64,000 nt of DNA from CAYNUJ01 sp964573255 (GTDB lineage: Bacteria > Bacteroidota > Ignavibacteria > Ignavibacteriales > Melioribacteraceae), in contig CAZNJB010000010.1 in assembly GCA_964573255.1 (NCBI GenBank), positions 1 through 64,000 on the forward strand. Direction: 5' to 3'. The translations under genes and the position numbers were made by a program. Positions 1 to 8,017 of this stretch are shown one piece after another. How positions within the stretch are numbered: position 1 is the first letter of the stretch; the number at the start of each line of letters is the position of its first letter. The notes under the pieces were generated by a model. The model was not told where the DNA came from and searched no databases. It was given only the letters and a program-made list of their open reading frames with translations.

Positions 1-780
1 TCCCTATCCCGGCTTCCCCGCACGCTCTCTATAGCATTACTGCATCATTTCTCAAAAATATTCGCTGAATAATAATAATAATAATAATGATAATAATACG
101 CAAAGCAAAAAATATTCCCCGCAAGTAGTTAGATAGATTGAGAGTTATTCCTTTTGTATAAAGACAATGGCAAGGTTTGTTCTTTTGTTATTCACTTCTT
201 TACGCCCAAACTTTTCGGAGCGGAACGAAGCTTTAGCTCAACAATGCGATTGAAATTGGCGTTAATGAATAGAATGTTTTTTTAACTATTTAAGGCTAAC
301 ACAAATTAAATTTGCAGTTGAAATCCTCGAACAGCTTTAGGCTGATTTGTCTAATGCAAGAACCTATGTCGATCCGATGGAAAAAAAGGCACCATCAAAA
401 AAAGGGGAGAATACCAGTTCGTAATTGAGCTATTGTTCTTTCTGTTTTTGCTATTTACTATATTGGTAGACTGGAGCAACCTTTGAATACTATAGGCCAT
501 TTACACAAATTATTTTACAGACTCTTATTCGGGCTACGCCATCATCCATTTACTCAAATATTTTACTTTAACTATAGAAGAACTAATTATTTATTCTTTT
601 GATTATTTATCAAAAGTTATACCTTATCTTGAATTAACGAATATACCATTCAATTACCTTTTTTTTGTCTTAATATGTAATGAACGGAAATAAATTCACC
701 GGGATCAGCTTTTGGCAGATGAAACTCACTCAATGCACAAATGCCGAGTCCGTCACTTTTTTACTGTAGCTAAGATGCTC
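1..780. other. gene-poor region without a recognisable gene
   Basis: I find no open frame here with both a ribosome binding site and recognisable protein sequence. The stretch is AT-rich and broken by stops in all frames I read. It contains a short (AAT)n tract at 68-97. Because it adjoins a partial tRNA copy and a helix-turn-helix ORF, it may be the decayed interior of an integrated element, but no transposase or integrase body is visible. Confidence 0.4.
68..97. repeat. AAT trinucleotide microsatellite
   Basis: Seven uninterrupted AAT units (68-88) are followed by GA and further TAATAAT. It is a simple sequence repeat in a non-coding stretch, with no associated gene. Confidence 0.8.
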
Positions 781-1008
781 TTAAGCAGCTATATGCTTCC
801 ATCTTCGGCCGGCTTTGATGTCTGCAATAGTTGATGGTGAAACTCCATATTCCTTAGCGAGGAGGGAAGTACTTTCATCTGATCTCTGCTTTATTTCCAT
901 GACAATTTGTTCTGTGAGTTTTGCCTGTGGATTTATCCTGCTTTTTTTTGTTATGGGATCGTCATAATAAATATAATATATACCGTTACTTCTTTTTGAT
1001 AGAAACAT
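781..1008 (-). CDS. small helix-turn-helix protein with integrase-like N terminus
   Basis: This is a 75-residue protein. The start is well supported: AGGAGGT lies about 5 bases upstream of the ATG on the minus strand. Residues 1-25 (MFLSKRSNGIYYIYYDD...) resemble the N-terminal arm strand of phage-type tyrosine recombinases. Residues 31-72 look like a helix-turn-helix of the 'LAKEYGVSPSTIADIKAGRRWKHI' type, found beside HNH endonucleases and in phage regulators. No catalytic recombinase domain follows, so it is either a stand-alone DNA-binding protein or the product of a deletion joining two genes. The nearby partial tRNA-Cys copy suits an integrated-element setting. The function is unknown. 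Confidence 0.6.
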   Translation of the reverse strand: MFLSKRSNGIYYIYYDDPITKKSRINPQAKLTEQIVMEIKQRSDESTSLLAKEYGVSPSTIADIKAGRRWKHIAA

Positions 1009-1269
1009 TCTACCTCCTATAGTTAGATAGCATCACTTAAAATCAGACATCGGGTCTTAAAGTGTGCACTCAAGTGTGCACTATTTTTCCGCCAATTGGG
1101 GTAATTTGCCAGCTCAGCCTCAAATAGGGAACTACCTCGCTCACGTAAGTTATTTTTATTTCAAGGGCTTGAAGTAGTTGAAGAAAAGTGCGAATTTGGA
1201 TTAAATTCGAAGAAAATAGCAAATAGTGGAGTGAAAGACAGGACGTGATTTTCAGGGAAAAAGTGAGGG

Positions 1270-1350
1270 TTACTTGAGGCGGCGACCCCGACGTCGCTTT
1301 GCTCCATCGGGACAAGTCGGATTCGAACCGATGAATAAAGGTTTTGCAGA
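1270..1350 (-). repeat. partial duplicate of tRNA-Cys 3' half
   Basis: Two blocks are identical to the nearby tRNA-Cys gene. Positions 1270-1285 match 1400-1415 (acceptor end and downstream flank), and 1317-1350 match 1416-1449 (T arm through anticodon loop). A 31-base insert (1286-1316), able to form a CCCGA/TCGGG stem, separates them. The anticodon-stem 5' strand, D arm and 5' acceptor strand are missing, so this copy cannot fold as a tRNA. It looks like an attachment-site remnant or a local duplication. Confidence 0.75.
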
Positions 1351-1406
1351 AAAAAGAGGATTATTTAAAAATAAAAAAAAACTATAAAAAACAGGCTTTT
1401 TACTTG

Positions 1407-1480
<74 letters not shown>

Positions 1481-1633
1481 AAAAACAGAAATTTCAAAAA
1501 GTCGATTATGTGTCCGGCAAATTAATCTTAATACAAATTGTGAAGTTATTATCCATTTGCCTCATATTACAGTATAGCCGGAATCACAATCCCAAAATTT
1601 CAAAAAAAAATCCACTTGATGTGGATTCGAGAG

Positions 1634-1706
<73 letters not shown>

Positions 1707-2116
1707 TTGTATTAAGTCGTTCAAAATTTCAAATGAACAATTTCAAATTTGAATGCCAAATATAATACTGTTTTGGATTTTTGGCAATAGTTTATTTCAT
1801 TTTCTTTCAATTTGATGTGAAATTTAATAGCCTGACTCTTTCGGTTAACTCTGAGAATCAAGTTAGTCTATTATTTATAAATGAATTGTTTATTTCTCAA
1901 TATGTTATCGAATTTTGATTAAATTCTTCAAGAATTTTACACAAATCAATTATTATTCAGGATATAACTTGAAATCTTGCTATCGTAATTTTTGCAGTAA
2001 ACTCACAACTTAATTGGAGTGGAAATTAAAATGTTATACGAGCTTAAACAAAACTTGACAAATCCTTTGCCAAAAAAATTGTATTTTTGTTTGCTGAATT
2101 TAATTAAGGTATTTTA
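1707..2116. other. intergenic region between tRNA-Gly and pcm
   Basis: This is an AT-rich spacer carrying no recognisable gene. It must hold the tRNA promoter (reading left) and the pcm-operon promoter (reading right). The only promoter-like match is at 2055-2089, listed separately. Confidence 0.5.
2055..2089 (+). promoter_or_regulatory. possible promoter of the pcm operon
   Basis: TTGACA at 2055-2060 and TATTTTTG at 2082-2089 resemble the two boxes of Bacteroidota promoters. The spacing is about five bases longer than in the two better promoters of this window (upstream of nadE and uvrD), so the call is tentative. The downstream ATG is at 2117. Confidence 0.3.
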
Positions 2117-2755
2117 ATGTACGAACCGGAAAGAGAAGAATTAGTTGAGAAGTTAAAGCAAAAAGGCATAACCGATCATAGAGTGTTAGATGCCTTTATG
2201 AAGGTCGAAAGACATTTATTCGTCCAACCGGCTATGATTCATCATGCTTATAAAGATGTTGCTCTTCCAATTGGTCATGATCAGACAATTTCGCAGCCTT
2301 ATACTGTAGCCGTAATGACTCAGGCTCTGCAATTGAAAGATGGAGATAAGGTTTTGGAAATTGGTACAGGTTCCGGATATCAGGCAGCTATTTTAGCAGC
2401 AATGAATTTGAGAGTTTTTTCAATAGAAAGAAATGACAAATTATACTTGCGTACTCAGAAATTGTTCGATAGATTGAGTATTCGTGCGGCGTTGCGGTGT
2501 GGCGATGGAACTATTGGTTGGGAAGAATTTGCTCCTTACCAGGGTATAATTGTTACTGCCGGTTCACCTAAAATTCCCAAAAGTTTATTGAAGCAGCTTG
2601 ATATTGGAGGAAGACTTGTAATTCCTGTTGGCGGTAAGTCGCTCCAGACTTTAAAGATTCTTAAAAAAGAGGCGGAAGAGGATTTCTCTGTTAAAGAAAT
2701 TCCTAATTTTGCGTTTGTTCCACTAATTGGAAAAGAAGGTTGGGAAAAGAAGTAA
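2117..2755 (+). CDS. pcm: protein-L-isoaspartate O-methyltransferase
   Basis: This enzyme transfers a methyl group from S-adenosylmethionine to L-isoaspartyl residues in damaged proteins, starting their repair in the cytoplasm. The 212-residue length is normal for the family. Visible motifs are the substrate-side DQTISQPYTVAVMTQAL (about 55-71), SAM-binding motif I VLEIGTGSGYQAA (79-91), the acidic residue after FSIER (about 104) and the later GGRLVIPVGG. The gene opens a short run and overlaps the next gene, miaA, by 16 bases, implying coupled translation. Confidence 0.93.
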   Translation: MYEPEREELVEKLKQKGITDHRVLDAFMKVERHLFVQPAMIHHAYKDVALPIGHDQTISQPYTVAVMTQALQLKDGDKVLEIGTGSGYQAAILAAMNLRVFSIERNDKLYLRTQKLFDRLSIRAALRCGDGTIGWEEFAPYQGIIVTAGSPKIPKSLLKQLDIGGRLVIPVGGKSLQTLKILKKEAEEDFSVKEIPNFAFVPLIGKEGWEKK

Positions 2756-3681
2756 TAGTAATCGTAGGACCTACTGCTTCGGGCAAAACTCGATTAGGAA
2801 TTGATTTAGCCTTAGAACTGAATGGAGAAATTATTTCTGCAGACAGCCGGCAGGTTTACAAACATATAAATATAGGTACCGCGAAACCTTCCCAAAGTGA
2901 ATTGGAAAGCGTTAAACATCATTTTATCAGTATCCTTGAATTAGATGCTTATTATAATGTAAGTATGTTCGAGAAAGATGCTTTAAAAAAGATATCGGAG
3001 CTATTTAAGGAGGGGAAACAGCCGGTTGTGGTTGGCGGTTCCGGATTATATATAAAAGCGTTAGTGGATGGAATATTTGACGAAGGGGAAGTGAATTTTG
3101 AAATTCGTGAAGAACTGATTAGAATGCGCAATGAGTTTGGAAATGAATATCTTTACCATCAGCTAAAATCTGTTGATCCTAATGCGGCAAAAACAATGCT
3201 GCCTCAAAATTGGAAACGGGTTATAAGGGCTTTGGAAGTGTTTCATTCAACCGGAAAATCTATTCTGGAATTGCATAAAATCCATAAACGGGAAGTGGAA
3301 TTCGATTTTGTTCAATTCGGACTCAATTGGGAGAGGGAAGTTCTTTATAAAAGGATAGAAGACCGTGTGGACTGGATGTTTGAAAACGGTTTAGTGGAAG
3401 AGGTTAAATCTCTGTACGATAAAGGATATAACGAAGAAGTGAACTCTCTCAATACTGTGGGATATAAAGAAATATTTTCATATTTTCACGGTGTTATTAG
3501 TTTAGAAAGAGCCAAAGAATTGATTAAACGGAATACTAGAAGATTTGCAAAAAGGCAGTTTACTTGGTTCAAAAAAGATGAAAGAATTCATTGGTTCGAT
3601 ATAGAAGATGATTCTGCTTTATTAAAAATTAAATCAAAAATTATAAATCAATTACGAACGAAAAATGAAAGAGAAAATTAG
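2740..3681 (+). CDS. miaA: tRNA dimethylallyltransferase MiaA
   Basis: MiaA adds a dimethylallyl group from DMAPP to N6 of A37 in tRNAs that read codons starting with U. The P-loop GPTASGKT is at residues 10-17, followed by the family motif SADSRQVYKHINIGTAKP (33-50), which includes the catalytic Asp and Thr region. The 313-residue length is typical. The start is TTG inside the end of pcm; no in-frame ATG is better placed. It overlaps the next gene by 17 bases, so pcm, miaA and the AtuA-like pair are probably one transcript. Confidence 0.93.
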   Translation: MGKEVIVIVGPTASGKTRLGIDLALELNGEIISADSRQVYKHINIGTAKPSQSELESVKHHFISILELDAYYNVSMFEKDALKKISELFKEGKQPVVVGGSGLYIKALVDGIFDEGEVNFEIREELIRMRNEFGNEYLYHQLKSVDPNAAKTMLPQNWKRVIRALEVFHSTGKSILELHKIHKREVEFDFVQFGLNWEREVLYKRIEDRVDWMFENGLVEEVKSLYDKGYNEEVNSLNTVGYKEIFSYFHGVISLERAKELIKRNTRRFAKRQFTWFKKDERIHWFDIEDDSALLKIKSKIINQLRTKNEREN

Positions 3682-5032
3682 AATTGCATCAGGACAAGGT
3701 TTTTGGGGAGATATGATAGAAGCTCCCTATAAACAAGTTACCGAAGGTGAAATCGATTATTTAGTAATGGATTACTTAGCGGAAGTGACAATGTCAATTC
3801 TGCAGAAACAGAAAAACAAAAATCCGGAAATGGGTTATGCCCGGGATATTCCGCCTTTAATGGAAAGAATACTTCCGATCTGCAAAGAAAAAGGAATTAA
3901 GGTAATTACAAACGGTGGCGGAGTGAATCCGGTTTCTTGCGCCAATGCGGTTCTTGAAGTAGCAAGAGAAAAGGGAATTAAGGATTTAAAACTTGCTGTT
4001 GTCTTAGGTGATAACATCAAAGACAGAATAGATGAAATTATTGAAGCTGGTTGTGAATTGAACAATATGGAAACCGGTGAATCTATTATTCCCATAAAGG
4101 ATGACCTCTTAAGTGCAAATGTTTATTTCGGCGCTTTCCCCATTGTAGAAGCATTGGAAAAAGGAGCTGATGTTGTAATTACCGGACGAACTACTGATAC
4201 CGGTTTAACTCTTGCTCCGATGATTTATGAATTCGGATGGAAAAGGGATCAGTTCGATTTAATGTCTGCCGGAACCGTTGCCGGTCATATTCTTGAGTGC
4301 GGAGCACAAGCAACCGGCGGGAACTTTCTGGGTAATTGGGAGGAAATTCCCGATATGGCTAATATTGGTTTTCCGATTTGTGAGGCATATCCGAACGGTG
4401 AATTTATTATTACTAAACACGAAACACTCGGAGGCAAAGTTTCCGTTGAAACTATTTCGGAACAGTTGGTTTATGAAATTGGCGATCCGAAGGAATATAT
4501 TACTCCCGATTGCGTTGCGGATTTTACGTCAATAAAATTGGAGCAAGTAGGGGAGAACCGCGTAAAAGTTTATAATATTAAAGGGAACAAGGCAACTGAA
4601 TTTTACAAAGTTTCTTGTGCTTATTCCGATGGTTATTCTGCCGTAGGAACTTTAACCTATTCCTGGCCTTCGGCTCTTACGAAAGCTAAGGCTGCAGATC
4701 AAATTTTAAGAAAGAGGTTAGACTCGCTCGGTTTGAAATTTGATGAAGTGAGAACTGAATTTGTTGGCTTTAATTCTTGTCACGGTCCGCTTGCAAAAGA
4801 ATTGGATGAAAATGATATAAATGAAATTATGCTCAGAATTGCGGTGCGTTCACACGATTTTAATTCTGTTAAAAGATTCGGAAGAGAGATAGCGCCGTTA
4901 ATATTAACCGGACCGCCGAGCGTTACGGGCTTTGCGGGCGGTGCGCCTAAACCAAGCGAAGTTGTTGCCTATTGGCCTGCTTTAATACCTAAAAAATTAG
5001 TGGAACCGAAAGTAGAAATATTGGAGTTATAA
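3665..5032 (+). CDS. AtuA-family (DUF1446) protein, large part
   Basis: The 455-residue sequence matches the acyclic-terpene-utilisation AtuA / DUF1446 family. Characteristic segments are RIASGQGFWGD near the N terminus, ITNGGGVNPVSCANAV, VVITGRTTDTGLTLAP and the glycine-rich GPPSVTGFAGGAPKPSE near the end. AtuA is needed for citronellol/geraniol degradation in Pseudomonas. Outside pseudomonads the reaction is unknown, and nothing else here indicates terpene breakdown. The ATG overlaps the end of miaA. The small C-terminal AtuA domain is encoded by the very next gene, starting at the base after this stop codon. Confidence 0.82.
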   Translation: MKEKIRIASGQGFWGDMIEAPYKQVTEGEIDYLVMDYLAEVTMSILQKQKNKNPEMGYARDIPPLMERILPICKEKGIKVITNGGGVNPVSCANAVLEVAREKGIKDLKLAVVLGDNIKDRIDEIIEAGCELNNMETGESIIPIKDDLLSANVYFGAFPIVEALEKGADVVITGRTTDTGLTLAPMIYEFGWKRDQFDLMSAGTVAGHILECGAQATGGNFLGNWEEIPDMANIGFPICEAYPNGEFIITKHETLGGKVSVETISEQLVYEIGDPKEYITPDCVADFTSIKLEQVGENRVKVYNIKGNKATEFYKVSCAYSDGYSAVGTLTYSWPSALTKAKAADQILRKRLDSLGLKFDEVRTEFVGFNSCHGPLAKELDENDINEIMLRIAVRSHDFNSVKRFGREIAPLILTGPPSVTGFAGGAPKPSEVVAYWPALIPKKLVEPKVEILEL

Positions 5033-5350
5033 ATGAAGATTAAACTAATTGATATTGCTCACGGTAGAAGCGGCGATAAAGGCGATGCCGCAAACGTGGG
5101 AATTATAGCTTATGATGATAACGGTTACCGTATAATTGAAAAATACTTAACGGCAGAACGGGTTAAAAAGCATTTCGAAGGAATTTGCTTAGGCGAAGTT
5201 GACAGATATGAATTGCCCAATATACGAGCATTGAATTTTATTTTACATAATACTCTCGGTGGCGGTGGTACTGTTTCGCTTAAGCATGACGCACAGGGTA
5301 AGACTCTGGCTGCCGCTTTATTGAAAATGGAATTGGAAATTGATGATTAA
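5033..5350 (+). CDS. AtuA C-terminal-domain-like protein
   Basis: This 105-residue protein begins directly after the stop codon of the AtuA-like gene, so the two are translationally coupled. It matches the ferredoxin-fold domain that forms the C terminus of full-length AtuA proteins: IDIAHGRSGDKGDAANVGI at residues 6-24, then NIRALNFILHNTLGGGG. The two products therefore probably form one complex equivalent to a full AtuA protein. Whether this is a split form or the ancestral state cannot be told from sequence alone. Confidence 0.8.
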   Translation: MKIKLIDIAHGRSGDKGDAANVGIIAYDDNGYRIIEKYLTAERVKKHFEGICLGEVDRYELPNIRALNFILHNTLGGGGTVSLKHDAQGKTLAAALLKMELEIDD

Positions 5351-5394
5351 GTTTTTCTATTTTTGCCGTTCAAAATTTTATTAATGAGGAAAAA

Positions 5395-6496
5395 ATGTTT
5401 GATGATTATAAAAAGTCTTTAGCTGAATTAAAGGAAAAAATACTTAATCTACGAGGTTATCTTTAAATTAGCTCAGAAAGAGGAAGAGATACAAAAGTTA
5501 AAAACCGAATCGGAGTCACCCGATTTTTGGAATGATCAAAAGAACGCCCAAGCGGTTCTGCAAAAAATAAAATTATTGCAGGGATGGATCGACCAATACG
5601 AAAGTCTGAAAAAATCTGTTGAAGAATTGGAAGAATTCATCGAAATAGCTGAGCTTGAAGATGATGAAGTATACGGCGCAGATATAGAAAAGGAATTGAA
5701 TAAACTCAATGCCGAATTCGATAAGGCGGAGTTTAAAAGTATGCTTTCCGGAAAGGATGATGTGAGGAACTGCATTTTAACCATCCACTCCGGCGCCGGC
5801 GGAACTGAGGCTCAGGATTGGGCGGAAATGTTGATGCGTATGTACTTGCGATGGGGAGAGCGAAACGGATTTAAAATGGTGCTCCTCGATAGATTAGAAG
5901 GCGACGGTGCCGGAATAAAAAGCGCTACTCTCGAAGTAACGGGCGATTTTGCGTACGGTTATTTGAAAGCTGAAATTGGTGTGCATCGTTTAGTTAGAAT
6001 TTCTCCTTTCGATAGTAATAAAAGGCGACATACTTCTTTTGCATCGGTTTTTGTTATGCCTGAAGTTGATGATTCCATTGAAATTGATATTAACCCGGCG
6101 GATTTGAAAATAGACACTTTCCGTTCGGGCGGTAAGGGCGGTCAAAATGTAAATAAGGTGGAGACCGCAGTTAGGATTACTCATATTCCTACCGGAATTG
6201 TAGCCGCCTGCCAAAGTGAGCGTTCTCAATTGCAAAATAAAACGAATGCTCTTAAACTCTTAAAGGCAAAACTTTATCAAGAGGAATTGAAAAAGCAGGA
6301 AGCCGAAATGGATGAAATAGAAAAGAATAAAATGAAAATTGAATGGGGAAGTCAAATCCGTTCTTATGTATTTCATCCTTATAATATGGTTAAAGACCAT
6401 CGCACAAATTACGAAACGTCGGATGTTCAGAAAGTAATGGATGGCGAAATAGACGAATTTATCAAAGAGTTTTTGCTCCAGTATTCACAAAATTAA
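5395..6496 (+). CDS. prfB: peptide chain release factor 2 (programmed +1 frameshift)
   Basis: RF2 ends translation at UGA and UAA. The gene is in two frames: 5395-5463 encodes 23 codons ending LRGYL, followed by an in-frame TAA at 5464. Skipping T5464 continues in the +1 frame to 6496, giving 366 residues, nearly identical to the 365 of E. coli RF2. With this numbering the stop-recognition tripeptide SPF is at 203-205 and the catalytic GGQ at 248-250, as expected. The ATG at 5395 is preceded by a GAGGA ribosome binding site. A start at TTG 5576 would lose the N-terminal 60 residues and should not be used. Confidence 0.93.
5453..5467 (+). promoter_or_regulatory. RF2 autoregulatory +1 frameshift site with UAA stop
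   Basis: An internal Shine-Dalgarno-like GAGGT (5453-5457) lies a few bases before the slippery CTT (5461-5463) and the in-frame stop TAA (5464-5466). The geometry equals the classic RF2 site (SD, spacer, CUU, stop), and the peptide LRGYL before the shift is conserved. The classic stop is UGA; here it is UAA. Confidence 0.88.
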
Positions 6497-6639
6497 TGAT
6501 GACTAAAAATGTGTTTCTTCCCTGTCATTCTGATGGTATGGGGGAGGGATATGCGTTACTGGAAAGTTATTTGTGAAAAGGGGAATTCGATAAAAATACT
6601 GTTGTAATTTTAAGCATTAAATTATGCTTTTGTTTTCCC

Positions 6640-6731
6640 AACCCATCCCCCTTGTAAAATATTATGACTTCTTAAAATTCGTAACTCCCCCTTCCCTTCA
6701 AGAAGGGAAGGGGGAAAAAGGGGGATGGGTT
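6640..6731. repeat. nested inverted repeat, unit 1
   Basis: The outer arms AACCCATCCCCCTT (6640-6653) and AAGGGGGATGGGTT (6718-6731) are exact complements. Inside, TCCCCCTTCCCTTC and GAAGGGAAGGGGGA (6686-6715) form a 14-bp hairpin with a two-base loop. As RNA this would be an extremely stable two-level stem. Confidence 0.88.
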
Positions 6732-6962
6732 CAAGTAAAATGTTTGGTTATATAACTTGCAAATTGGATAGTTCCCTCTTCATTTGTTGGGAATCAAAAT
6801 GACTTTTTTTTTCCTCAACATAACACATAGTATTTATTACCCCGACTTACCCCGAAACAGTTGAAGGAGGGATATGTGCTGCTTGAAAGTTATTTGTGAA
6901 AAGGGGAATTCAAAAATAGTATTGTTGTAATTTGAAACATTAAATTATACTTAAATTTTATC

Positions 6963-7054
6963 AACCCATCCCCCTTGTAAATTATTAAACCATCCTAAAA
7001 TTTGTAACTCCCCCTTCCCTTCAAGAAGGGAAGGGGGAATAAGGGGGATGGGTT
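6963..7054. repeat. nested inverted repeat, unit 2
   Basis: The architecture is the same as in unit 1: outer arms 6963-6976 and 7041-7054, inner perfect hairpin 7009-7038. Overall length is the same (92 bases) although the sequence between the arms differs, so the arms are conserved more strongly than the spacer. Confidence 0.88.
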
Positions 7055-7286
7055 CAAGTAAAATGTTTGGTTAAATAACTTGCAAATTGGATAGTTCCCC
7101 CTTCATTTGTTGAGGCTCAATATGACTCTTTTTTTTGCTCAACATAACACATAGTATTTATTATCCCGACTTATCCCGAAGCAGTTGGGAGAGGGATATG
7201 CGCTGCTGGAAAGTTATTTGTGAAAAGGGAAATTCAAAAATAGTACTGTTGTAATTTGAAGCATTAAATTATACTTTAATTTTCCC

Positions 7287-7378
7287 AACCCATCCCCCTT
7301 GTAAATTATTGCACTATCTTAAAATTCGTAACTCCCCCTTCCCTTCAAGAAGGGAAGGGGGAATAAGGGGGATGGGTT
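7287..7378. repeat. nested inverted repeat, unit 3
   Basis: The outer arms are 7287-7300 and 7365-7378, and the inner perfect hairpin is 7333-7362. The length is again 92 bases. The flank after the outer arm is the part of the tandem array that diverges. Confidence 0.88.
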
Positions 7379-7632
7379 CAAAAATAAAAGATTTTGTGTA
7401 ATAAGATATAAATTAAATAGCTCCCCCTAACTCATCGGGGCTCAATATGACATCCTGTTTATTTTATCAAAACCGGATCGGAATTTCTCAACATAAGCTT
7501 TCATAATCCATTTGCCCTTCTTCAAAAAATTAGGCAACTTTCAACGGGAATTTATTCACTATTTGCAATTATTAATGTTAAGTTTTCCTGAATAAATTAT
7601 GTTGAAATAAACGGTAGCTGATTAAACTCTAT

Positions 7633-7959
7633 ATGAAAAACAATTCCGATTTTTTTGATAAGGTATATGAAGTTGTTGCAAAAATACCATACGGAAAAGT
7701 AACGACTTACGGCGCTATTGCTGAAAAATGCGGACTTCGTTCGTCGGCAAGAACCGTAGGGTGGGCTTTGAATTCAGCAAAAGAATCGAACCTGCCTTGC
7801 CATAGGGTTGTTAATCGTTTCGGTGCATTAACGGGTAGAATTCATTTTGGCGATCCGGATTTAATGCGCGAACTGTTGGAAGCGGAAGGAATAGAATTTG
7901 ATGAAAACGGAAACGTGTTGTTGGATAGATATTTTTGGGATCCGAATAGGGTGGAATAA
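7633..7959 (+). CDS. MGMT/Ogt-fold protein, short form with PCHRV
   Basis: This 108-residue protein consists only of the DNA-binding, methyl-accepting domain of O6-alkylguanine-DNA alkyltransferases: IPYGKVTTYGAIA (18-30), GWALNSA, then PCHRVVNRFGALTG (55-68). The acceptor cysteine (C56) is kept, unlike alkyltransferase-like proteins, which carry Trp there. The N-terminal domain of full-length Ogt is absent, so it belongs to the short family often labelled 'MGMT family protein'. It probably recognises or repairs alkylated guanine. It stands alone after the repeat block, with only a weak ribosome binding site. Confidence 0.8.
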   Translation: MKNNSDFFDKVYEVVAKIPYGKVTTYGAIAEKCGLRSSARTVGWALNSAKESNLPCHRVVNRFGALTGRIHFGDPDLMRELLEAEGIEFDENGNVLLDRYFWDPNRVE

Positions 7960-8017
7960 ACCCAAAAGTTACTAACACTGTTCGGCATTTCCCTTTTGAG
8001 TTTAATGAAAAATTACA

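Larger units (their letters stand above)
6544..7455. repeat. three tandem ~324-bp repeats, non-coding
   Basis: Units begin with GAGGGATATG at 6544, 6867 and 7191, so the periods are 323 and 324 bases. The third unit diverges after about 7380 but still ends with GGCTCAATATGACA. Similarity runs along the whole unit, including the simple stretches (AAAGTTATTTGTGAAAAG, AACATAACACATAGTATTTATTA). Each unit holds a nested inverted repeat. No protein-coding frame is conserved between units. The block fills the gap between prfB and the MGMT gene. Confidence 0.9.

Noticed and set aside
300..450. Remnant of a transposase or phage gene
   Set aside because: A short frame giving 'ARTYVDPMEKKAPSKK' is open for only about 25 codons, has no ribosome site, and I do not recognise it.
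5576..6496. RF2 starting at TTG 5576
   Set aside because: This would remove the N-terminal 60 residues of RF2. The upstream frame-0 start with the frameshift site gives the full expected length.
6500..7632. CRISPR array at the tandem repeats
   Set aside because: Unit length (~324) and large palindromes do not fit CRISPR repeats and spacers, spacing is not spacer-like, and no cas genes occur in the window.
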